From positions 248,001 to 312,000 of the forward strand of contig JBMOKT010000039.1 of the NCBI GenBank assembly GCA_049323895.1: DNA of 64,000 nt. The letters run 5' to 3'. How positions within the stretch are numbered: position 1 is the first letter of the stretch; each line of letters opens with the position of its first letter. The notes under the pieces were generated by a model. The model was not told where the DNA came from. It made no database searches and saw only the letters and a list, made by a program, of their open reading frames with translations. The stretch comes from JBMOKT01 sp049323895 (GTDB lineage: Bacteria; Bacillota; Peptococcia; Peptococcales; BICA1-8). A program made the position numbers and the translations under genes. Positions 7,416 to 15,107 of this stretch are shown here, in pieces.

Positions 7416-8368
7416 ATATCAATAGGGGCAAAATATTGTGGCTATTTTTATTGTTGGTAATAATCAATTTCAGCACTACGGCAGCTTTTAAGGCCCAGGC
7501 GAGTGAGAATGTAAAGGTTAAAGAACAATTAGTATTAATTAACCGTGTTGATGAGCAATTTGAGATTAAGGAATTGTATCAGTTTAGTAATGAAGGAGAT
7601 GAATCCATACAAGAGGACTTAATAATAAATCTTCCAGAAGGTGCGGACAATATTTATCTAAGCAAAAAAGACTTTAGTGATGAAGAAAAAACTATAGAGC
7701 TTGATTCAAATAGTTACAACCTTAAAGATAATAAAATTACAATAAGCGAGAATATAAATGCTGGACAAAGTATTTCCCTGCTAGTGTTTTATACTATGAA
7801 AAATATTGATACTTTGAGGACATTAAATTATCCTACTGACAAACTTTACGTCTTTGTCCCCATGGGATTAAATATGGAAAGTAATTTATTGCATAATTTA
7901 GGCATTGAAGTTTTGGATGAAGTGCATTTTCAGGTATTTGGCAATCACAGTTTAGATAAGGGAGAAAGTTTATTATTAAAAATTAAATCATCGACAGTTA
8001 ATAATGAAAAGGTAACAAAAGAATATATGAGCACAACAGGCTTTCATAGTGCATCCCATCTAACCCGCTGGGTCAATTCACCTTTAGCCAATACTAATCC
8101 CCATCTCTGGATTTTATTTTCAATGCTGCTTGGTTTAGGGTTTATTTTCTTTATCTTATTTTTACTACGCAAAAAAGAACCTAGCAAACCACAAGACATT
8201 TCTTACCTTATGGCTAAAGAAGAAAAATTGCTTTGTAAAATAAGGGATTTGGACTTGAGTAGAAAAAATGAAGAAATTAATGAAGAAACATATCACGAAC
8301 TGCGAAAACAGTACAAGCAGCTATTAATAAAGGTAAAACTGCGAATCAATAGCCTGGAGGAAAATTAA
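7412..8368 (+). CDS. Second membrane-anchored ectodomain protein of the ccm operon
   Basis: A 318-aa product with signal peptide (1-30), a beta-rich ectodomain (KELYQFSNEGDESIQEDL, DLIINLPEGADNIYL), a TM helix at about 231-252 and a helical cytoplasmic tail with the pattern INEETYHELRKQYKQL. Order of parts, length and the early strand pattern match the protein at 3104, so they are probably distant paralogues. No cysteine pair is present in this ectodomain. It overlaps the CcmI-like gene by 4 bp and lies 4 bp before ccmA. Function unknown; context says cytochrome c maturation. Confidence 0.6.
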   Translation: MNINRGKILWLFLLLVIINFSTTAAFKAQASENVKVKEQLVLINRVDEQFEIKELYQFSNEGDESIQEDLIINLPEGADNIYLSKKDFSDEEKTIELDSNSYNLKDNKITISENINAGQSISLLVFYTMKNIDTLRTLNYPTDKLYVFVPMGLNMESNLLHNLGIEVLDEVHFQVFGNHSLDKGESLLLKIKSSTVNNEKVTKEYMSTTGFHSASHLTRWVNSPLANTNPHLWILFSMLLGLGFIFFILFLLRKKEPSKPQDISYLMAKEEKLLCKIRDLDLSRKNEEINEETYHELRKQYKQLLIKVKLRINSLEEN

Positions 8369-8372
8369 GCTT

Positions 8373-9077
8373 ATGTATCAGGTTGCAAATATAGATAGGA
8401 TTGTATCCGGCAAAAAAATATTAAATAACATAAGTATGCAAATTTACCCGGGTGAGCTAACAGCTGTAGTCGGGGAAAATGGTGCAGGCAAGAGTACTCT
8501 ATTAAAAATATTGGCTCTCCTAGAAAAGCCAAGTTCAGGGGAAATTCTAGTTAATGGAATCGATGTATTTAAATGCTCGAAAAAAGTTAAGCCTCAACTA
8601 GGTGTCCTTGCCCATAAAACATTTCTTTATGAAAACTTAACGGTTTATGAGAATTTAGAATTTTATGGTCAGCTATATGGTCTAAATAGACTTAAAGAAA
8701 GAATATATGAGCTTATTTCGAAAATGGGATTAGAGCTTGTAATCCATGAGCCTGTATATATTCTCTCAAGAGGAATGCAGCAAAGGTTGGCTCTCGCTCG
8801 AGCGACCATTCATGACCCCAGCTATGTCTTGTTAGATGAGCCACAAACCGGCTTGGATCAAGATGCCCTAAAAGTACTGTATAACCTTTTAGGTATTCTA
8901 AAAGAAGAAGGCAAGGGGATAGTTGCAGTTACCCATCTTTTTGATAATCTTTTTGAATTATGTGATAAACTTTTAATTCTAAAAAAGGGACAGCAGGTTT
9001 ATTATGAGCATGTTAAGATTAGCCCTAACAAAGCCAGGGAGATTTATATGTCCAAGCAGCTAGGAGGTAGCCTTTAG
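8373..9077 (+). CDS. ccmA: Heme exporter ATP-binding protein CcmA
   Basis: A 234-aa ABC ATPase. Walker A GENGAGKST (about 36-44), signature LSRGMQQRLALARA (about 130-143), Walker B YVLLDEP, and the switch His in VAVTH are all intact, so it should hydrolyse ATP. CcmAB with CcmCD releases holo-CcmE from the membrane complex. It lies 4 bp after the ectodomain protein and its stop overlaps the GTG of ccmB. Confidence 0.9.
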   Translation: MYQVANIDRIVSGKKILNNISMQIYPGELTAVVGENGAGKSTLLKILALLEKPSSGEILVNGIDVFKCSKKVKPQLGVLAHKTFLYENLTVYENLEFYGQLYGLNRLKERIYELISKMGLELVIHEPVYILSRGMQQRLALARATIHDPSYVLLDEPQTGLDQDALKVLYNLLGILKEEGKGIVAVTHLFDNLFELCDKLLILKKGQQVYYEHVKISPNKAREIYMSKQLGGSL

Positions 9078-9751
9078 TGAAGCTTGCGAAAATTATCTAT
9101 GCCATGCTTTGGAAGGATTTTAAAGCAGAGTTTAGGCGCAAAGAAATATTAAGCAGTATGTTTTTTTTCTCTTTACTTATTGTGGTCATAATGAATTTTA
9201 CCCTAAATATTAATAAAGATGTTTTGTTTGAGACCTTCTCCGGATTAATGTGGATTGTTTTTTTGTTCACCGGTGTACTAGGAATAAATAGGTCATTTAT
9301 AAATGAAAGGCTAAATGACTCTTATTTAGGAATTAATTTAGCCGTAGGAGAATCAAGCATCATCTTAGTTAGTAAAGCAGTAAGTAATTTTGCTTTTATA
9401 GGTATAGTACAGACAATTATTATCCCATTATTCTTTATATTGTTTTCAATTAAGTTGCCACAGAATGTAGTTGTTTTTCTATTAGTTAATTCCCTTGGAA
9501 CAATAGGTTTTGTTTTCTTAGGCACCTTTCTTTCTGTGCTGACAATCAATACCAATAGTGAGATACTATTACCTATTGTTTTGTTTCCACTTTTATTACC
9601 ATTGGTATTAGCAGTGGTTCAGGTCTCAAATTTTATTTTAAAGGGAGCACCTTTAGAATCATGGGAACACTGGTTGGGGTTAATATTAGTCTTTGATTTT
9701 CTATATACTCTTGTTCCAGTACTTTTGTTTGATTTTCTAGTGGAGGTGTAG
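9077..9751 (+). CDS. ccmB: Heme exporter membrane protein CcmB
   Basis: A 224-aa protein with six predicted TM helices and the CcmB N-terminus (MLWKDFKAEFRRKEILSSM). The GTG start at 9077 overlaps the TAG of ccmA. It forms the ABC complex with CcmA and acts at the CcmC-CcmE step of System I. Length is typical of the family (about 220 aa). Confidence 0.88.
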   Translation: MKLAKIIYAMLWKDFKAEFRRKEILSSMFFFSLLIVVIMNFTLNINKDVLFETFSGLMWIVFLFTGVLGINRSFINERLNDSYLGINLAVGESSIILVSKAVSNFAFIGIVQTIIIPLFFILFSIKLPQNVVVFLLVNSLGTIGFVFLGTFLSVLTINTNSEILLPIVLFPLLLPLVLAVVQVSNFILKGAPLESWEHWLGLILVFDFLYTLVPVLLFDFLVEV

Positions 9752-9754
9752 TGA

Positions 9755-10435
9755 TTGAGCAAAAAATTGGTCTATGGGTTAGGCATTTTTACACTGTTAA
9801 TAATTTCAGCGGTAAATTATTTGATATTTATTTGGGTACCTGCGGAAAAAGTAATGGGAATTGTTCAAAAGATCTTTTATTTTCATGTGGCAGCGGCATG
9901 GGTTGGATTTTTGGCGTTTTTCATTGTATTTATTTCGAGTATTAAATATTTACTAACTTTTAATGAAAAATGGGATTGGTATAGTGCAGCTTCAGCAGAA
10001 ATCGGATTTGTTTTTATGAGTATTGTGTTGGTCACCGGTTCTATTTGGGGAAGAGCCTTTTGGGGACACTGGTGGACCTGGGATCCTAGACTGACTACCT
10101 CCTTAATCCTCTGGTTTATATATGCTGCCTATTTATTGTTAAGGTCCGGCATAACTATAGAGGAGAGAAGGGCTAGGTACAGTGCGGTTTTAGGTATTAT
10201 CGGATTTATTGATGTACCAATTGTTTGGTTTTCAGTTAGGTGGTGGCGGACTATCCACCCTAATTTAATTGAAGAGGGGGGTAAAATGGCAATTACCACA
10301 AAGATGAGCATAACTTTATCCTTAAGTGTTATAGCTTTTACACTATTATATGCTTTCCTATTGCCCAAGGTAGTAAAATTATATCAGCTAGATAACATGA
10401 TATATAAAATTAAAGATGTTATTAGGAATCTATAA
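9755..10435 (+). CDS. ccmC: Heme-handling protein CcmC
   Basis: A 226-aa protein with six TM helices and the tryptophan-rich heme-binding motif WGRAFWGHWWTWDPRLT (about residues 90-106). His residues flank it (FYFHVAAAW at about 44 and WRTIHPN at about 168), as expected for axial heme ligands. TTG start at 9755 behind TGGAGGTG. CcmC loads heme onto CcmE. Confidence 0.93.
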   Translation: MSKKLVYGLGIFTLLIISAVNYLIFIWVPAEKVMGIVQKIFYFHVAAAWVGFLAFFIVFISSIKYLLTFNEKWDWYSAASAEIGFVFMSIVLVTGSIWGRAFWGHWWTWDPRLTTSLILWFIYAAYLLLRSGITIEERRARYSAVLGIIGFIDVPIVWFSVRWWRTIHPNLIEEGGKMAITTKMSITLSLSVIAFTLLYAFLLPKVVKLYQLDNMIYKIKDVIRNL

Positions 10436-10452
10436 AGCCGGAGGTAGAAGTA

Positions 10453-10590
10453 ATGTTTTATTTTTATTTAGCCTATTCAATCCTGTGGATTATACTAATT
10501 ATCTATGTATTTACAATTGGTAATAGGCAGTCAAATTTAGAAAAAGAGGCTGAGGCGATAAAACTAGTCATAGAGAGGTTTCCTAAATAA
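10453..10590 (+). CDS. ccmD: Small CcmD-like membrane protein
   Basis: A 45-aa protein (ATG 10453, TAA 10588-10590) preceded by CCGGAGG. It starts MFYFYLAYSILWIILIIY, one TM helix, followed by a charged helix (NLEKEAEAIKLVIERF). This is the size and shape of CcmD, which binds CcmC and the CcmAB transporter. Position right after ccmC is the canonical one. The family is poorly conserved in sequence, so the call leans on topology and context. Confidence 0.8.
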   Translation: MFYFYLAYSILWIILIIYVFTIGNRQSNLEKEAEAIKLVIERFPK

Positions 10591-10628
10591 AGATTAAAAA
10601 TAGGTCTTAGCAATAAGGTGGTGATTTT

Positions 10629-11261
10629 GTGAATAACGATGAGTTAAGAAGAACTCAGTTTACGCAAGAGTATATAGAGGCTCAAAAACGAAAAAGGAAC
10701 AAAGTATTGGGAATCACCCTTAGCATTACATTTTTATTTATAGGTTTTTTTATTTGGAAAACAAGTGGTCGTTATGAAGATCCGAATAGCGGAAACTATT
10801 TTTTTGAAAGCATCCCAGACTATTTGGGGCAAAAGATTGAAATGACAAAATTTGATTTGAAAGTGGAGGATGGTAAGGTTAAAATTCCTTTATCAGCAGC
10901 AGAAGAAAATAAGTTAATCTATTCCGAATATAAGGATAATAATGAGAGGATTTATTACGGAAACTTAAAAGTTTTACCTATAATTGCATATATATCAAGT
11001 GCGGGCAGACTTATTGTTGCTACAGGAATTTGTGAACCATGCTACGGAACTGAGTTTACTTTAGAAAATAAAGAACTTGTTTGTCAGACCTGCTTCACCC
11101 GTTGGCGAAATACTGATTTATTCGGTTTAAGTGGGGGATGTGTAAAATACCCTCCAGAAGAGCTGATATACTCTGTAGAAGGTGACTACATAGTAGTGCC
11201 CCAAGATGTTTTAAGCCAATGGAAACCTAGAATTTTTAAGGATGAGATGTCAACTACTTAA
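10629..11261 (+). CDS. DUF2318-type membrane-anchored Cys protein
   Basis: A 210-aa protein with a GTG start, a basic N-terminus and one TM helix at about 27-45. An extracytoplasmic domain carries paired cysteines: ICEPCYGTEF, ELVCQTCFTRW and SGGCVKYPPEEL. This C-x2-C ... C-x2-C ... GGC-x-P layout is that of DUF2318 proteins, often found with metal or iron transport genes. It closes the ccm operon after ccmD. A metal, heme or Fe-S binding or thiol redox role is inferred. Confidence 0.75.
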   Translation: MNNDELRRTQFTQEYIEAQKRKRNKVLGITLSITFLFIGFFIWKTSGRYEDPNSGNYFFESIPDYLGQKIEMTKFDLKVEDGKVKIPLSAAEENKLIYSEYKDNNERIYYGNLKVLPIIAYISSAGRLIVATGICEPCYGTEFTLENKELVCQTCFTRWRNTDLFGLSGGCVKYPPEELIYSVEGDYIVVPQDVLSQWKPRIFKDEMSTT

Positions 11262-11262
11262 T

Positions 11263-11306
11263 GGTCACAGAATATTCATTTCTTTTAATTAGTTTATACA
11301 TATCTC
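11263..11306 (+). promoter_or_regulatory. 11-bp repeat (site E) upstream of the second rhodanese-like gene
   Basis: Units at 11263 (GGTCA), 11274 (ATTCA), 11285 (weak) and 11296 (ATACA) are in 11-bp register. It begins just after the stop of the DUF2318 gene, so the next gene has its own regulated promoter. Confidence 0.55.
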
Positions 11307-11378
11307 TATAACACTTTTATAACTTTTTAACTTTATAATTTAGTTAACCTAAATAAAGTGTTAGGAGAGGATGTGCAA

Positions 11379-11756
11379 ATGAAAAACAATATGATGCTAA
11401 TGACAGAAAGATTTTTTGAAAATGTTCCAAGCGATAAGTACGGAATTGATTTAATGGAATTTGAAATGCTGATGATTTCTGGTGAAATAAATGAATACTT
11501 TTTACTGGATGTAAGAGAACGTGACGATTTTCAAAAGGAAAGAATACCGGGTTCTGTAAACATACCATACTCCCAGTTATCAGTGAAAATTGATGAAATA
11601 CCAACTGAAGAGAAAGTTATAATTATTAGTAAAAAGGGCCTAATAGCTGCTCAAATTTCATCTCTTCTAAATGCTTGTGGTTATAAAACATGGACTTTAA
11701 GGGAAGGGATTGAAGGTTATATAGAAATAGGCGGTAATTCCACACTAATAACATAA
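11379..11756 (+). CDS. Rhodanese-like protein lacking the catalytic cysteine
   Basis: The ATG at 11379 is preferred over GTG 11358, which is inside the RBS (AGGAGAGG). The 125-aa domain has LLDVRERDDF, IPGSVNIPYSQL and REGIEGYIEIG. The active-site loop reads IIISKKGLIAAQ: Ser84 replaces the Cys of the paralogue at 2586 (ICNSGFTAAQ). It therefore cannot form a persulfide at the usual place and may bind a partner or regulate its active relative. The same type of promoter drives both. Confidence 0.75.
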   Translation: MKNNMMLMTERFFENVPSDKYGIDLMEFEMLMISGEINEYFLLDVRERDDFQKERIPGSVNIPYSQLSVKIDEIPTEEKVIIISKKGLIAAQISSLLNACGYKTWTLREGIEGYIEIGGNSTLIT

Positions 11757-11859
11757 GTTGTGGTATAATCAAAGAATCATTAAATTGGTGTAAAGGCATT
11801 CTAATTTATGAGAATGTTATTTATTACTAAGTACTTCAGCGAAGAGGTCAGTAAACAGT

Positions 11860-12549
11860 ATGAAATACTTTAGCCAATGGAAATTATTATTAAGCATGAT
11901 AGGGATTGGTATAATAAGCAGCCAGATTTATCATTATGCATTTATGAATGGTTTCCTTAATTTGTTTATTCATTGTATTGCTATGGGAATCTTTTTTGGT
12001 TTAATAAACTTTTTTGTTGTGAAGAGATTTTATGTGGGTTATATTTCGTTAAAGGAAAATAATAAAGATTTAAAAAATCAAGCCTACTTAGATAAATTAA
12101 CAGGTTTATTAAATAGAAGAAAATTTGATGAAGATGCCCGGAAAATAACAACAGAAGATAACTATGCAGTAATATTTATAGATATAGATAATTTTAGAGA
12201 TTTTAATAATAAGTATGCTCATAGAATTGGTGATCAAGTTTTAATAAAGGTAGCTCAATTAATTAAGAATAGTTTACGTCCACAAGATTGTGTTTATAGA
12301 TATGGTGGTGAAGAGATTGTTATACTTCTAAAAGGTTGTAATAAGGAAAGCGCCTATATGATTGGAGAGAGAGTAAGAAAAGATATCTCAAACTTAGATA
12401 ATTCCCCATATCCTCAAATAACGGTTTCGCTGGGTATTTCTAGTTATCCTGAAGATGGGAACAACGTTCAAGATATTTTAACTAAAAGTGATGAAGCCTT
12501 ATTATCTGCAAAAAGGTTAGGTAAAAATAGATGTAAATTATGTAGTTAA
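11860..12549 (+). CDS. Membrane-bound GGDEF diguanylate cyclase
   Basis: A 229-aa protein with two TM helices (about 10-28 and 34-55) and a GGDEF domain from about 70. Visible: DKLTGLLNRRKFDED, FIDIDNFRDFNNKYAHRIGD (Mg and substrate site) and the signature GGEEI in place of GGDEF/GGEEF. The Phe-to-Ile change lies outside the catalytic acidic pair, so activity is likely. No RxxD inhibitory site is evident. It would make c-di-GMP at the membrane. A terminator follows at once. Confidence 0.85.
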   Translation: MKYFSQWKLLLSMIGIGIISSQIYHYAFMNGFLNLFIHCIAMGIFFGLINFFVVKRFYVGYISLKENNKDLKNQAYLDKLTGLLNRRKFDEDARKITTEDNYAVIFIDIDNFRDFNNKYAHRIGDQVLIKVAQLIKNSLRPQDCVYRYGGEEIVILLKGCNKESAYMIGERVRKDISNLDNSPYPQITVSLGISSYPEDGNNVQDILTKSDEALLSAKRLGKNRCKLCS

Positions 12550-12592
12550 GGTTGCGTATTTCCAGTCGGAATGGCAACCTTATTATTTTTTT
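12548..12592 (+). terminator. Terminator of the GGDEF gene
   Basis: Stem AAGGTTGC (12548-12555) / GCAACCTT (12574-12581) with an inner TTCC/GGAA helix, followed by a long T-rich tract to about 12600. Confidence 0.8.
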
Positions 12593-12597
12593 GTTTT

Positions 12598-12641
12598 TTT
12601 CACAAATTGGACAAATATATATCATAATTACTTCAAATTTT
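12598..12641 (+). promoter_or_regulatory. 11-bp repeat (site F) upstream of the atypical response regulator
   Basis: Units start at 12598 (TTTCA), 12609 (GGACA), 12620 (TATCA) and 12631 (CTTCA), exactly 11 bp apart. The remaining leader to 12773 has no gene and no other clear structure. Confidence 0.6.
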
Positions 12642-12773
12642 TCGATTATTCTATACTAAAAGCTAAAAGGGGGCTAGCCAACTATAATGGGCTATTAAAA
12701 GTATTTAATATTTACTCCGATGGAAATATTGAGTTAATTGCAAAATTAAAGTACTGCTGTTAACAGGTGGGGG

Positions 12774-13457
12774 GTGGTGATTTTGTTAAATCCCAGGGTT
12801 TTATTAGTTAGCAATGACAAAAAAAGTAAAAATGAATTATCTAAATCCTTGTTAGATAAACAATATGAAGTTTTAGAATGCCAAGATTTAAAGCATTTAT
12901 CAAAAATGTTGGATAAGAAAACATTTGACTTAATTATTATTGACCTTGATGAAGATTGTTCAAATGAATGGACTATTACACTGAATATTAGAAAAGTAAC
13001 TGAAAAGCCGATAATATTTATTTCAAATGATATTGAAGAGTGCCAAAAATTATTAGGCTATCAGTTAGTTAATGATTTTGTAAAAAAACCATATAGCATA
13101 GAGGAAGTATTATGTAGATTACAAGTGCAATTAAATACAAGCAAAAATATTTTTTGTATGGAGCAAATAGTACTAGAAAATTTGGTTGTTGATACCTCCA
13201 TAAGAAAGGTATTGATTGACAACAGAGAAATTGACCTTACGGAGAAAGAATTTGAGGTACTAAAGTTTTTAGCATCTAATTCAGATAGAGTTATTACTCG
13301 GGAAGAATTAGTACAACAAGTATGGAAAGAAAAATATAAAGGTAATCCCAGGACAATAGATACTCATATTAAAAAGCTAAGGAAAAAAATAGAGAAAAAC
13401 TCTGCCAAGGCATATATAACAACGGTCTGGGGTTATGGATACAGAATGATAGTATAA
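12774..13457 (+). CDS. OmpR-family response regulator with degenerate acidic pocket
   Basis: A 227-aa protein: receiver domain (about 8-120) and winged-helix Trans_reg_C domain (about 130-227, ending TTVWGYGYRM). The phospho-acceptor Asp57 (LIIIDLDE) and a Lys near 108 (VKKPYS) are present. The Mg-binding acidic pair at the end of strand 1 is Ser13-Asn14 (LVSND) where VDDE is usual. No histidine kinase lies next to it; LemA follows. It may work without phosphorylation. The start may be GTG 12774, GTG 12777 or TTG 12783 behind AGGTGGGG. Confidence 0.85.
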   Translation: MVILLNPRVLLVSNDKKSKNELSKSLLDKQYEVLECQDLKHLSKMLDKKTFDLIIIDLDEDCSNEWTITLNIRKVTEKPIIFISNDIEECQKLLGYQLVNDFVKKPYSIEEVLCRLQVQLNTSKNIFCMEQIVLENLVVDTSIRKVLIDNREIDLTEKEFEVLKFLASNSDRVITREELVQQVWKEKYKGNPRTIDTHIKKLRKKIEKNSAKAYITTVWGYGYRMIV

Positions 13458-13499
13458 AACCACTCGACAACCAAATTTAGCTATTGGAGGAGATACAGT

Positions 13500-14063
13500 A
13501 TGAAAAAAAGTCTAGTCATAATTGGTGTCATATTATTAGTGTTATTTTTAGCTGTCAGTCCGCTTATCGGTGTATATAATAACTTGATAACGTCCGAAGA
13601 AAATGTTGATGGCAGATGGGCCCAGGTGGAAAATCAACTCCAGCGCAGACTAGATCTAATTCCCAATCTAGTGGAAACAGTAAAAGGTTATGCAGCCCAT
13701 GAGAAGGAGACTTTTACCTTAGTAACTGAAGCCAGGGCAAAAGCGGCTGGTGCATCAAGTGTAAAAGAACAAGCTGAAGCAAATAGTGAACTAACTTCGG
13801 CTCTAAGTAGGCTAATGGTAATTGTAGAGCAATATCCTCAGCTAAAAGCTAATGAAAATTTTATTAGACTTCAGGATGAACTAGCCGGGACAGAAAATAG
13901 AATTGCAATATCAAGAAAGGATTATAATGATTCTGTACAAAGCTTTAACACCTTAATAAAGCGATTTCCTAATAATATAATTGCGGGAATGCTGAATTTT
14001 ATTGAGAAAGCATATTTTGAAGCAGAGGAAAGTGCTCAAAAAGCCCCCAAAGTAAGCTTTTAA
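13500..14063 (+). CDS. lemA: LemA family protein
   Basis: A 187-aa protein with an N-terminal TM helix (1-23) and the long helical LemA domain. Typical marks are EENVDGRWAQVENQLQRRLDLIPNLVETVKGY-type helices, LSRLMVIVEQYPQLKAN, ENRIAISRKDYND and FNTLIKRFPNNI. Length is standard. RBS TTGGAGGAG. It probably shares a transcript with the TPM-domain gene 13 bp downstream; the LemA/TPM pair is widely conserved, but its biochemical role is unclear. Confidence 0.9.
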   Translation: MKKSLVIIGVILLVLFLAVSPLIGVYNNLITSEENVDGRWAQVENQLQRRLDLIPNLVETVKGYAAHEKETFTLVTEARAKAAGASSVKEQAEANSELTSALSRLMVIVEQYPQLKANENFIRLQDELAGTENRIAISRKDYNDSVQSFNTLIKRFPNNIIAGMLNFIEKAYFEAEESAQKAPKVSF

Positions 14064-14076
14064 GGGGGTTATATAA

Positions 14077-14796
14077 ATGAAACTATCAAAAAAAGTACTA
14101 CTCCTTAGTCTATTGCTGTTATTATCATTAAGTTCAACGCTCTGGGCCGCACCAGAGCTTCCTAATTATTCAGGGGATATTTATGTTCATGATTTTGCCC
14201 AAATTATTTCTTCTCAAATGGAATATAAATTATTAGCTGCGGCTAGGGAAATTGAGAATAATACAAGCGCTCAAATTTCAATTGTAACCATAGATAGTTT
14301 GCAGGGTACTGATATTGAAAGCTACAGCAATGAACTCTTTAGAAAATGGGGTATAGGGGATAAAGAAAAGGAAAATGGGATACTGTTTTTAGTCGCTAAG
14401 GCAGAAGAAAAATTTAGAATTGAAGTAGGTTACGGGTTAGAGGGAAGAATCAATGATGCAAAAGCAGGTGATATTTTAAGAAATGTTGCACCATATTTCC
14501 AAAGTGGTGATTTTGATAGCGGCATAGCTGTAGCCTTCAATAGTTTGGCCAATGAAATCAGTCAAGAATACGCAAATACCAACTCAGAAGAAACACAATC
14601 GGAGAAATCTGTTAATATCCCTTGGTGGGCGCAATTATTAGGAATTGGTCTGGTGATATACCTGGCAATTTTTTATCCTGATATTCTAATGTTCCTAATA
14701 TTTACATTATCTAGAGGAAGTATGGGTGGATCTGGTGGGTCTAGAAGAGGGGGAGGAGGTTCATCCGGTGGCGGAGGCGCATCCGGAGGCTGGTAG
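14077..14796 (+). CDS. TPM-domain membrane protein (YgcG type)
   Basis: A 239-aa protein with signal peptide (1-24, ending LWAAP) and a TPM domain at about 30-155 (YVHDFAQIIS, AQISIVTIDSLQG, FRKWGIGDKEKENGILFLVA, YGLEGRINDAKAG). One or two TM helices at about 183-213 and a Gly/Ser tail with Arg and a terminal Trp (GGASGGW) follow. This is the usual architecture of the partner of LemA, placed on the outer face of the membrane. Function is not established; a role in envelope stress or photosystem-like assembly is known only for distant relatives. Confidence 0.88.
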   Translation: MKLSKKVLLLSLLLLLSLSSTLWAAPELPNYSGDIYVHDFAQIISSQMEYKLLAAAREIENNTSAQISIVTIDSLQGTDIESYSNELFRKWGIGDKEKENGILFLVAKAEEKFRIEVGYGLEGRINDAKAGDILRNVAPYFQSGDFDSGIAVAFNSLANEISQEYANTNSEETQSEKSVNIPWWAQLLGIGLVIYLAIFYPDILMFLIFTLSRGSMGGSGGSRRGGGGSSGGGGASGGW

Positions 14797-14799
14797 TCA

Positions 14800-14969
14800 T
14801 AAGATATAAATTACAGTTTTGTTGGGCAGCCAGACAATGCTTTGTCCAACAGCTATAGCCCAAGACCATCGCAATCATTAAGACCGAAAGAGGTATTTCA
14901 ATTAACATAAATCCTAGACCTAGCAGGATAAAATAGTAAGAATAATGCTTGCTTTCTTGTCCTAAAAGC
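14800..14969 (-). pseudogene. Possible decayed membrane-protein fragment
   Basis: The 310-bp gap 14797-15107 has no intact gene. On the minus strand from 14969 an open stretch reads LLGQESKHYSYYFILLGLGF followed by MLIEIPLSVLMIAMVLG, a coherent hydrophobic segment. It has no start codon or RBS and runs into the TPM gene. The GLGFMLIEI pattern resembles the membrane half of some spermidine-synthase-like proteins, so this may be a remnant of one. Evidence is weak. Confidence 0.25.
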
Positions 14970-15056
14970 TTAGTGCGCTAAGGAAACTAGGTATGTAATA
15001 GCATGATTATAGGAAATACCCTAACCTATAAAATACTGCATAAAAAAGAAACACAA

Positions 15057-15089
15057 GGGGCGTATCGAAATTAAAGTTCGATACGCCCC
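15057..15089 (-). terminator. Strong terminator of sigI-rsgI
   Basis: A perfect 13-bp stem GGGGCGTATCGAA (15057-15069) / TTCGATACGCCCC (15077-15089) with a 7-nt loop. On the minus strand it is followed by a T-rich run (to about 15040), so it ends the sigI-rsgI transcript. Confidence 0.88.
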
Positions 15090-15107
15090 CTATAGGTATG
15101 ACATATT

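Noticed and set aside
9751..9945. Short alternative frame at the start of ccmC
   Set aside because: It overlaps ccmC in another frame, has no family resemblance and shares the same RBS; ccmC from TTG 9755 has all CcmC motifs.
14761..14795. Gly-rich repeat as a tandem repeat element
   Set aside because: It is the coding sequence of the normal Gly/Ser tail of the TPM protein.
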